NCBI GenBank assembly: GCA_013361075.1
Contig: JABWAJ010000356.1
Coordinates: 1-6,125 of the forward strand
Source: Saprospiraceae bacterium
GTDB taxonomy: Bacteria; Bacteroidota; Bacteroidia; Chitinophagales; Saprospiraceae
Length of the DNA: 6,125 nt
Direction: 5' to 3'
Both the position numbers and the translations under genes were made by a program. Numbering within the stretch: position 1 is the first letter of the stretch; the number at the start of each line of letters is the position of its first letter. Of the stretch, positions 1 through 5,581 are shown in pieces. The notes under the pieces are model-generated. The model was not told where the DNA came from. It saw nothing but the letters and a program-made list of their open reading frames with translations, and made no database searches.

Positions 1-840
1 TATACTGTGGCACCGAATACTACCATTTTGCTTCAAAACCTTCTCAACGGTGCCCCGACGGACAACTGTGGGATTGCCGGGACGGGTTTGAGCAAAGACC
101 GGTTTACCTGTGCTGAAACAGGAACCCAAAACGTGACCATAACAACGGTTGATGTAAATGGTAACACGGCGAGTTGTGTCGTACCCGTGTTGGTGGAGGA
201 TGGTTTTCAGTTTGTTTGCAATGATAAAAACCTGACACTGGACGCCAGTGGCATAGCCATTTTGACGACGGCAGATGTCGTAACGCTCATGCCTTCTGCC
301 TGTGGCAGTTATTTTCCATCCTTAAGCCAAAATTTCTTCGATTGCACCGATGTTGGTACAAATCCTGTCACGGTAAACATCAGCAATGGCGAGAGTTGCC
401 AGGTCACAGTGACGGTTACTGATGCAATGCTACCTTCAGTGACTTGCCAGAACATAAATATGTCGCTTGATGCTAACGGCGATGCGACCTTGCTGCCTGC
501 GCAAGTGCTTTCCGACGCAACTGATGCCTGCGGTATTGGCAACCTTAGCCTCAGCCGGAGCAATTTTAGCTGTACTGACCTCGGCAACCCGGTACTCATT
601 ACCCTTACGGCTACCGATGTCAACGGCAATTCGGCTACCTGTACGGCAACGGTGACCGTCACGGACCCGATTTCACCAACCCTGAATTGCCAGGATGTTA
701 CGCTTCAGTTGAATTCATTGGGACAAGCGACGCTCACGCCGGCTATGGTTTCTCCGATGATCAGCGACAACTGCGCGGTACTGAGTACGAACCTGAGCCA
801 AACGGCGTTCGAGTGCAGTTCGATTGTGGAGCCGCCGACA
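1..840 (+). repeat. HYR-like repeats, N-terminal block (first three units and first half of the fourth)
   Basis: Units of about 77-80 residues run 1-201 (cut by the window edge), 202-432, 433-672 and 673-840 (continued after the LamG domain). Each complete unit has four cysteines in a fixed order: near the start (TCQN, NCQD), before the middle (DACG, DNCA), in an F-x-C motif (FSC, FEC), and near the end in a D-x-NGN-x-x-x-C segment followed by a T-x-T-V-T strand. The pattern L-x-x-x-G-x-A-T-L-x-P-A-x-V follows the first Cys. This is the HYR/Ig-like style common in large Bacteroidota surface proteins. The unit at 202-432 is the most divergent, with a shortened segment before its last Cys (NGESC instead of DVNGNSATC). 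The two cysteine pairs probably form disulfides in the extracellular protein; this is inference. The exact Pfam family cannot be settled by eye. Confidence 0.8.
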
Positions 841-3800
841 AACTATGCCCTGAATTTTACGGGCGGGCCTAATGCTTACCTCGCTTTTGCATCTGCCCTG
901 ACCGGTTTGGGGAATTTTACGTTTGAAACCTGGTTCAAAGATGAAACCAGTGGCACCACGCCCAGGTATCTGGTAAGTTGGCAGGGCAGTGTATTGGAAC
1001 TTGCAGATTTGAACGGCAACCTTTTTGTGCGTTTTGGCAGCAGCAGCACGGTGATTTCAGCCCCTTTGCGCAACGGTGCCTGGCATCACCTCGCGGTTGT
1101 TCGCAATGGCACGAACGTGACCATTTACCTGAATGGAGGCGCTATCTGGTCGGGCGCTTATAATTTTGCTCTGGGCTCCAATTTCCAGATTGGCCGGCGC
1201 TATTCCACGACCGCCACGACACAAGGCCCGTGGATCGGAAAAGTTGACGAAGTGCGCTTTTGGAATACCGCCCGTACAGCTTTACAGATACAAAGCGCCA
1301 TGAATGCGCCGCTGCAAGGTACGCCTTCGGGCCTGATTGGCTACTGGCCTATGAACGACGGGCCTGGCCTGGCCATTGCTGCCGACGCTTCGGTAAACAA
1401 CAACCACGGCGTTCTTTCCGGAATCATGAACCCGTCTACAGCCTGGGTGAGCGGTGCGCCGTTGCAACCCCTATCCACAGTGGTTCCTGTTACCCTGACA
1501 GCCCTGGATATTGCGGGCAATTCCAGCACCTGCACGGTTTCGATAACGATCCTCAGCGGTCCGAATCCCTGTTGCCCGCCGCCGGTGGTACATTGTCGAA
1601 ACATTAGTGTACCGCTCGGGCCTTCGGGTACGGTTACCATCACCCCGGCACAAGTGGACAATGGCAGCAGCGCGGATTGCGGCATCCAGTCTATGAGCGT
1701 TTCGCCCAATACTTTTACCTGCGCCACTGTCGGCGTGCAAACCGTTACGTTGACAATCACCGACAACAACGGCGTTTCGGCCACCTGCACGGCACAGGTG
1801 ACCGTGCTGGGGAAACCGGATATTCAAACCAGCAGCACGCCTGTTGTTTGCGAAGGGGAGGCTTTCGACCTGACCACGTTGAACATAGCTGAAAATACCG
1901 GTGCATCCTTCGTGCTGACTTATCATAGCGACACGCCGGCAAATGCGGGGAATGAATTGGCTTCGACCAACGTTTCGCCTGCTGCTACAACGACTTTTTA
2001 TGTGCTGGCAACCTCCTCCTCAACGGGCTGCACGGATGAATTGCCCGTTGTCGTAACCGTCAATCCAACGCCCAGTGATCTCGACATCTATCTGTACGAT
2101 ACCCCGGAGATTTGTACCGGAGAAAACTACTCCCTTTGCGGCATAGGCATTGTTTCCGGCGGGACCGGGCTGAGCAATTATTCCTGGCACAGCGACGAGC
2201 CGGCTACACCGGGTAATTTAATCAGTGATTGTGACGTCAGTCCAACCACCAACCAAACTTATTATGCCCTGCTCACCGACGGCAATGGCTGCACCGTTAC
2301 CCGCAGTTTTGACCTGACTGTGAATACCGGGCCTGATGTTTCGGTAAGTACGCTTGCACCCATTTGTGCAGGCGAAAGCCTGAACCTGGCCGCACTGACT
2401 GTTACGGACGCCAACAACACCGGCGCTTCGCTGACCTACCACAGCAACAGCCCGGCTAATACGGGCAACCAACTGCCTTCTACAACCGTAATGCCGGCTG
2501 CTTCGACGACCTACTACCTGTTGGCCACGGCAAGCAACGGCTGCAAAGATGAAGTGTCCGTCAGTGTGGTCGTCAATGCAAGTGTGCCGCAGGCGTTTTG
2601 CCGGAATGTAACGGTGCAATTGGGCAGCGATGGCACGTACACGCTTTCGCCGGAGCAGGTGGACGACGGTAGTTTTGCGACTTGCGGGTCGGTGACGCTC
2701 TCGGTTACCCCCAATGTTTTTACCTGTGATGAATTAGGCGACAATACCGTGACACTGACGGCTACAGCGCCAGGTGGGGCATCAAATAACTGTACTGCCG
2801 TAGTACATGTAGAAGCAGTTGGAGATCGGTTATTTGGTACGGGAACGGAACCTCAGATGGGGGTCGTTTTTAGTATGAGAACCGATGGCAGTGAATTTAA
2901 TGCTTTGACCACTTTTGAAAGATCATCGAAAAGTCCTCATGCGTCGCTTGTTTCTGGTGAAGATGGCTTTCTGTATGGGACATCAGTAGAAGGTGGCAGC
3001 TTGGGCAGAGGCACCATATTCCGGGTACAACCTGATGGTTCCGGCTTTCAAATCCTCCACCACTTTGATGGTATCAATGGTGAAAATCCGTACGCAGGTT
3101 TAACGTTGGGGGATGATGGGCTCTTGTATGGCACAACCCGCAGCGGCGGCAGTGATGATTTTTATGGCGTCATATTTCGAATTCAAAGAGACGGCAACGG
3201 CTTTCAGGTGCTGCATGATTTTAGCTACTTAGATGGTTGGTATCCCTATACCCGCTTAAGCTTTGGCAGCGACGGCCTGCTTTATGGCACAGCCTCTGGT
3301 GGAGGGAGTCTGGGAAAAGGCACTGTTTATCGCCTGCAACCGGACGGTACAGGCTTTGAGGTGCTCCATCAGTTTAATGGCGCTGACGGGGCATATCCCT
3401 ACGCCGGACTGACCCTTGGCGTGGATGGATTCCTTTATGGGACCACCACTTCCGGTGGGAATCTGGAAAGAGGCACCATCTATCGCCTGCAATCGGATGG
3501 CACAGGCTTCGAGGTACTCAACCAGTTTAATGACGTTAATGCAGCCTCGTCCTATTCCGAGCTGACTTTTGGCGCGGACGGGCGTCTTTATGGTACAACC
3601 TCATTTGGAGGTGGTCGTGGTTATGGAACAATATATCGCTTGCAGCCAGATGGCACAGATTTCCAGCTGATTTATTCATTTTCGGGTAGTGATGGCGGCT
3701 ATCCGTTTGCGGGGCTGATTCCTGACGCCAATGGGTTCCTGTATGGAACGACTTACTATGGTGGTACTTCCGGCTTTTGGGGAACGGTTTTCCGAATTCA

Positions 3801-5304
3801 AACAAACGGTACCGGTTTTCAGACACTTCAATCATTTAATGCAGACAATGGTTTTTATCCCTATGCCGGGCTTATCCTTTATTCCGATGGTTTGTTATAT
3901 GGTACTACCAGCGGCGGGGGTAATTCGGGCAATGGCGTAATTTATCGCCTTCAGCCGGAAGGTTTTGGTTTTCAGGCGATTAATGATTTAGTTAATGCCA
4001 GCGGCGCTCAGCCGCTAAGTGAGCTGGTTTTGGGGAGCGATGAATTGCTGTATGGGGTTGCCCGCTTCGGCGGTAATTCAGGAAATGGCGTAGTATTCCG
4101 CATACAAAAAAATGGTGCGGGTTTTCAGGTAATCCATTCATTTGATAATGCTATCGGTGCTGAACCGGACGCCGGACTAACGCCTGGTCCCGATGAATTT
4201 TTGTACGGCACTACTGCTTTCGGCGGCAATATGGATTTTGGTACCATTTATCGAATGAAGATGGATGGCACTAACTACGAGGTCCTGCATTCCTTTGATT
4301 ATTCAAATGGCGTTCACCCGTACGCCAAACTCGTATCAGGCGACGATGAGTTTCTATACGGGACAACCCATTTTGGAGGGACTTTGGGAAATGGGACGGT
4401 CTTTCGTATTCAAAAGGACGGCACTGGTTTCCAGCTACTGTATTCATATGAAATGGGTGGAACTAACCCTTTTGGCGGTCTAACCCTTGGCGCTGACGGT
4501 TTCTTATACGGAACCACGAGTGAAGGCGGTGATTTTGATATGGGAATCGTTTATCGCCTAAATGTGAATGGCACAAATTTTGAAATCCTCCACCATTTTG
4601 ACGGCGTCAATGGTACTATGCCTTTTGCGGGATTAACCCTTGGCAACGATGGGCTTTTATACGGGACTACTGAACTCGGCGGCAATTATAACAGCGGTAC
4701 CCTATTCCGCATACAAACCAACGGAATGGGATTTCAGGTGCTCCACCATTTTGACTACACGAATGGGGGTCAGCCAAGATCTGGTCTAACCCTTGGCGGC
4801 GATGGCTACTTATATGGAACTACTTTTTATGGTGGCTATGGAACTACTTTTTTCGGTAGCAATTCAGATCATGGTATTGTTTATCGAATACTCCAGGATG
4901 GCACAGCGTTCGAGGTCATCCGCTATTTCGATGGTTCAGATGCTTCCAAGGCGCAAGCTAATTTGCTTTATGTTCCCGGCTACGACTGCTCCGGTGGGTA
5001 TGCCGCCCCAAAACCAGGACTTCGAACAGCAGAAGCAGAGACCCCATCCAAACAGATTGATTTTTATCCCAATCCAACTGCAGGTAAGTTGTTTATCCGG
5101 ATGAGAACCGATCCGGAATCTTTAGTCAATATCCAGGTCTTCAACAACCTCGGGCAGCAGGTGCTGGCGCAACAAATGGAAGCAACGGCAGGAAGTGTGG
5201 GCGTTTTGGAACTTGGGCGATTGGACAATGGCGTGTATATCGTTCGGGTTTCCGTGCCCGGGCAGGCACCGGTGAGTGAGCGGGTGGTGCTGAACAGACC
5301 CTGA
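1..5304 (+). CDS. Giant modular T9SS-exported surface protein (HYR-like, LamG, Ig-like, GloVer repeats), 5' partial
   Basis: The frame is open from the left edge to TGA at 5302-5304 (1767 codons), so the N-terminus and signal peptide are missing; residues here are numbered from nt 1. Modules in order: four-Cys HYR-like repeats (res 1-280), a LamG/ConA-like domain (281-490) splitting one of them, more HYR-like sequence (491-604), three Ig-like CHU_C-type domains (605-862), a last HYR-like repeat (863-941), fourteen GloVer repeats (944-1657), a linker, and a T9SS type A sorting tail (1686-1767) with FYPNPT, NLGQQV and NGVYIVRV motifs. Proteins of this family are carried by Sec to the periplasm and then by T9SS to the surface, where the tail is normally removed. 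No catalytic domain is visible; adhesion or glycan binding is inference from LamG and the repeats. The GTG at 7 is not a credible start: it lies inside a repeat and no signal peptide follows. The closest existing label is a GloVer-repeat T9SS protein. The function of GloVer proteins is unknown to me. Confidence 0.93.
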   Translation, partial: YTVAPNTTILLQNLLNGAPTDNCGIAGTGLSKDRFTCAETGTQNVTITTVDVNGNTASCVVPVLVEDGFQFVCNDKNLTLDASGIAILTTADVVTLMPSACGSYFPSLSQNFFDCTDVGTNPVTVNISNGESCQVTVTVTDAMLPSVTCQNINMSLDANGDATLLPAQVLSDATDACGIGNLSLSRSNFSCTDLGNPVLITLTATDVNGNSATCTATVTVTDPISPTLNCQDVTLQLNSLGQATLTPAMVSPMISDNCAVLSTNLSQTAFECSSIVEPPTNYALNFTGGPNAYLAFASALTGLGNFTFETWFKDETSGTTPRYLVSWQGSVLELADLNGNLFVRFGSSSTVISAPLRNGAWHHLAVVRNGTNVTIYLNGGAIWSGAYNFALGSNFQIGRRYSTTATTQGPWIGKVDEVRFWNTARTALQIQSAMNAPLQGTPSGLIGYWPMNDGPGLAIAADASVNNNHGVLSGIMNPSTAWVSGAPLQPLSTVVPVTLTALDIAGNSSTCTVSITILSGPNPCCPPPVVHCRNISVPLGPSGTVTITPAQVDNGSSADCGIQSMSVSPNTFTCATVGVQTVTLTITDNNGVSATCTAQVTVLGKPDIQTSSTPVVCEGEAFDLTTLNIAENTGASFVLTYHSDTPANAGNELASTNVSPAATTTFYVLATSSSTGCTDELPVVVTVNPTPSDLDIYLYDTPEICTGENYSLCGIGIVSGGTGLSNYSWHSDEPATPGNLISDCDVSPTTNQTYYALLTDGNGCTVTRSFDLTVNTGPDVSVSTLAPICAGESLNLAALTVTDANNTGASLTYHSNSPANTGNQLPSTTVMPAASTTYYLLATASNGCKDEVSVSVVVNASVPQAFCRNVTVQLGSDGTYTLSPEQVDDGSFATCGSVTLSVTPNVFTCDELGDNTVTLTATAPGGASNNCTAVVHVEAVGDRLFGTGTEPQMGVVFSMRTDGSEFNALTTFERSSKSPHASLVSGEDGFLYGTSVEGGSLGRGTIFRVQPDGSGFQILHHFDGINGENPYAGLTLGDDGLLYGTTRSGGSDDFYGVIFRIQRDGNGFQVLHDFSYLDGWYPYTRLSFGSDGLLYGTASGGGSLGKGTVYRLQPDGTGFEVLHQFNGADGAYPYAGLTLGVDGFLYGTTTSGGNLERGTIYRLQSDGTGFEVLNQFNDVNAASSYSELTFGADGRLYGTTSFGGGRGYGTIYRLQPDGTDFQLIYSFSGSDGGYPFAGLIPDANGFLYGTTYYGGTSGFWGTVFRIQTNGTGFQTLQSFNADNGFYPYAGLILYSDGLLYGTTSGGGNSGNGVIYRLQPEGFGFQAINDLVNASGAQPLSELVLGSDELLYGVARFGGNSGNGVVFRIQKNGAGFQVIHSFDNAIGAEPDAGLTPGPDEFLYGTTAFGGNMDFGTIYRMKMDGTNYEVLHSFDYSNGVHPYAKLVSGDDEFLYGTTHFGGTLGNGTVFRIQKDGTGFQLLYSYEMGGTNPFGGLTLGADGFLYGTTSEGGDFDMGIVYRLNVNGTNFEILHHFDGVNGTMPFAGLTLGNDGLLYGTTELGGNYNSGTLFRIQTNGMGFQVLHHFDYTNGGQPRSGLTLGGDGYLYGTTFYGGYGTTFFGSNSDHGIVYRILQDGTAFEVIRYFDGSDASKAQANLLYVPGYDCSGGYAAPKPGLRTAEAETPSKQIDFYPNPTAGKLFIRMRTDPESLVNIQVFNNLGQQVLAQQMEATAGSVGVLELGRLDNGVYIVRVSVPGQAPVSERVVLNRP
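841..1470 (+). other. LamG / concanavalin A-like domain (Laminin_G_3 type)
   Basis: About 210 residues begin with YALNFTGGPNAYLAF and contain FTFETWFK, WHHLAVVRNGTNVTIYLNG, the IG..KVDEVRFWNTARTA block and GLIGYWPMNDG followed by N-N-H-G. These are the usual signatures of Laminin_G_3 domains: the 'ETWFK' strand, the 'WHHLAVV..G..IYLNG' hairpin, the 'DEVRFWN.AR' strand and the 'YWPMNDG' segment. Such domains form a beta-sandwich that often binds carbohydrate or protein ligands outside the cell. Here it lies between the third and fourth cysteine of an HYR-like repeat rather than between repeats (see the finding). It has no cysteine of its own. Ligand unknown. Confidence 0.88.
1471..1812 (+). 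repeat. HYR-like sequence after LamG: second half of the split unit plus one complete unit
   Basis: Positions 1471-1557 encode the missing C-terminal strands of the repeat interrupted by LamG: V-P-V-T-L-T-A-L-D-I-A-G-N-S-S-T-C followed by T-V-S-I-T-I. A short Pro/Cys-rich joint (NPCCPPP) follows, then a full four-Cys unit at about 1570-1812: HCRN, ADCG, FTC and SATC, with the PAQVDNGS motif. The complete unit resembles the isolated HYR-like repeat at 2587-2823 more than the N-terminal ones (both carry CRN, the P-x-QVD-x-GS motif and the FTC motif). Confidence 0.78.
1813..2586 (+). repeat. Three Ig-like domains of the CHU_C-associated (Ig_7-like) type
   Basis: Three consecutive units of about 83-89 residues span 1813-2079, 2080-2337 and 2338-2586. 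Each has an early CxGE motif (VCEGE, ICTGE, ICAGE), a central WHS or YHS motif followed by P-A-x-x-G-N, an S-P or M-P turn before a TTFYVL, QTYYAL or TTYYLL strand, and a G-C motif before the last strand. This layout matches Ig-like domains frequent in gliding/T9SS-associated proteins of Bacteroidota. Units 1 and 3 are closest (both TYHS, PAN.GN, VSPAA or VMPAA). Unit 2 is divergent and carries two additional cysteines (SLCG, SDCD). They probably act as spacers or binding modules in the extracellular stalk; this is inference. Confidence 0.75.
2587..2823 (+). repeat. Isolated HYR-like repeat preceding the GloVer array
   Basis: One complete four-Cys unit: FCRN, ATCG, FTC and NNC. The LGSDG and SPEQVDDGS motifs match the other HYR-like units, and the last strand is AVVHV. 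It is separated from the other HYR-like repeats by the three Ig-like domains and passes directly into the GloVer array through a very short joint (EAVGDR). It also marks the end of the cysteine-rich part of the protein: I see no Cys from here to the single DCSGG motif after the GloVer array. Confidence 0.78.
2830..4971 (+). repeat. Array of fourteen GloVer-type repeats (about 51 residues each)
   Basis: Unit starts (L of LYG) are at 2830, 2971, 3124, 3280, 3433, 3586, 3739, 3895, 4048, 4201, 4354, 4504, 4657 and 4810, so units are 50-52 residues except the first (47) and the last (54). The consensus is LYGTT-x-x-GG, then G-[TV]-[IV]-[YF]-R-[IL]-Q, x-[DN]-G-T-G-F, [VL]-L-H-x-F, G, P-[YF]-A-G-L-x-L-G-x-D-G. 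This matches the Gloeo/Verruco (GloVer, TIGR03803) repeat seen in some Cyanobacteria, Verrucomicrobia and Bacteroidota. The first unit (LFGTG) and last unit are degenerate, as expected for array ends. Synonymous codons differ strongly between units, for example many different spellings of L-Y-G, so the array is old and kept by protein-level selection. A beta-propeller or solenoid fold is inference from the repeated short strands and Gly/Asp turns. The array has no cysteine. Confidence 0.88.
4813..4860 (+). repeat. 24-bp tandem duplication inside the last GloVer unit
   Basis: Positions 4813-4836 and 4837-4860 match at 21 of 24 bases and encode YGTTFYGG followed by YGTTFFGS. The first 15 bases are identical. 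The copy is in frame and lengthens the unit by eight residues, which explains most of why it is longer than its neighbours. It looks like a recent slippage or unequal-exchange event compared with the ancient 153-bp period of the array. Confidence 0.8.
5056..5301 (+). other. T9SS type A C-terminal sorting domain (Por_Secre_tail)
   Basis: The last 82 residues start IDFYPNPTAGKLFIRM, continue with V-N-I-Q-V-F-N-N-L-G-Q-Q-V and end with L-x-N-G-V-Y-I-V-R-V, followed by a short basic tail (RVVLNRP). The order YPNPT, NxxGQxV, GxYxVxV is the hallmark of the TIGR04183 sorting domain, which targets proteins to the type IX secretion system of Bacteroidota. The length fits the family's usual 70-85 residues. 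A linker with DCSGG and a Pro/Ala/Glu-rich stretch (4972-5055) separates it from the GloVer array. Confidence 0.95.
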
Positions 5305-5385
5305 ATTTCCTGAAAACGTTAAAATACCCCCATCAGCGTGATTGCAGGAGGCAGGGGAAATCGGCAATTTGCGGGCATTCTTGAG

Positions 5386-5489
5386 GGGTTTTACCACATG
5401 GCGCACATCGTTATTTTCACCAGAGTACCATAACGGGCTTTTTCGTACGATGTGATGAAAAGGCAATGTGGTAAAACCCACGATTTTTT
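5386..5489 (+). terminator. Large imperfect hairpin plus T-run, probable transcription terminator
   Basis: A perfect 14-bp inverted repeat, GGGTTTTACCACAT (5386-5399) and ATGTGGTAAAACCC (5466-5479), encloses a second perfect 8-bp pair, CACATCGT (5404-5411) and ACGATGTG (5447-5454). Unpaired sides of 4 and 11 nt lie between the two stems and the loop is 35 nt. A run of six T (5484-5489) follows the right arm by four bases, as in an intrinsic terminator read on the plus strand. The structure starts 81 bp after the upstream stop codon and lies between two same-strand genes. The stem is AT-rich in its middle and the loop is long for a classical terminator, so a regulatory or repeat-element role remains possible. 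Confidence 0.5.
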
Positions 5490-5521
5490 GTAAATTGCAC
5501 AGATACAAGCCATCATCTTTG
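5487..5521 (+). promoter_or_regulatory. Weak candidate Bacteroidota-type promoter for the downstream sensor gene
   Basis: The Bacteroidota housekeeping promoter is described as TTTG around -33 and TAnnTTTG around -7, with about 17-23 bp between. Here TTTG at 5487-5490 is followed after 23 bp by CATCTTTG at 5514-5521, which misses only the first T of the -7 consensus. Transcription would start near 5528, giving a leader of roughly 50 bases before the ATG at 5582. The TTTG overlaps the T-run of the putative terminator. The motif is short and degenerate, so chance occurrence is quite possible. Confidence 0.28.
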
Positions 5522-5542
5522 AAGATACGCAGCCGTCATCTT
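5515..5542 (+). repeat. Overlapping small dyads (ATCTT / AAGAT / ATCTT) in the leader
   Basis: ATCTT at 5515-5519 and AAGAT at 5522-5526 form an inverted repeat with a 2-nt centre. The same AAGAT can instead pair with ATCTT at 5538-5542; the adjoining ACG (5527-5529) and CGT (5534-5536) extend this to an 8-bp stem with one bulged C and a 4-nt loop. The first dyad overlaps the candidate -7 element. It could be an operator or a small leader hairpin, or it may be chance. Confidence 0.3.
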
Positions 5543-5581
5543 ACCCGCAACCACATTTTGGCACCAGGCATTCAGCAAGTA

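Larger units (their letters stand above)
5305..5581. other. Intergenic region
   Basis: These 277 bp separate the two plus-strand genes. They contain the large hairpin with its T-run, the weak promoter candidate and the small leader dyads listed separately. The first 81 bp after the stop codon hold no clear structure. I find no tRNA, small RNA family or credible small gene: a minus-strand frame through the region is open but has no recognisable domain and extends antisense into the sorting-domain coding sequence. Confidence 0.7.

Noticed and set aside
7..9. GTG at 7 as the start codon of the large gene
   Set aside because: The frame is already open at base 1, the codon lies inside an HYR-like repeat whose first cysteine is missing, and no signal peptide follows although the protein has a T9SS tail. 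The gene starts outside the window.
841..1470. LamG domain as a recent mobile insertion with flanking direct repeats
   Set aside because: I looked for matching bases at the two junctions and found none of meaningful length, so only a domain-level insertion is supported, not a mechanism.
309..2744. Several minus-strand and alternate-frame open frames of 60-150 codons within the large gene
   Set aside because: They are shadows of a repetitive coding sequence. Their residues are low-complexity mirrors of Thr/Val-rich strands and no known family is recognisable.
2830..4971. 153-bp periodic repeat as a CRISPR array or other DNA-level repeat
   Set aside because: Units are conserved at protein level but vary at synonymous positions, the reading frame is kept throughout, and there are no identical short repeats with unique spacers.
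5386..5479. Inverted repeat as a MITE or insertion-sequence remnant
   Set aside because: The flanking bases (TTGAG on the left, ACGAT on the right) give no target-site duplication, and no transposase fragment is present. Without a genome search for other copies it is better called a terminator-like hairpin.
5122..5508. Minus-strand open frame of 128 codons across the intergenic region
   Set aside because: It runs antisense to the sorting domain and through both arms of the inverted repeat, shows no domain, signal peptide or membrane segment, and would conflict with the well-supported plus-strand gene.
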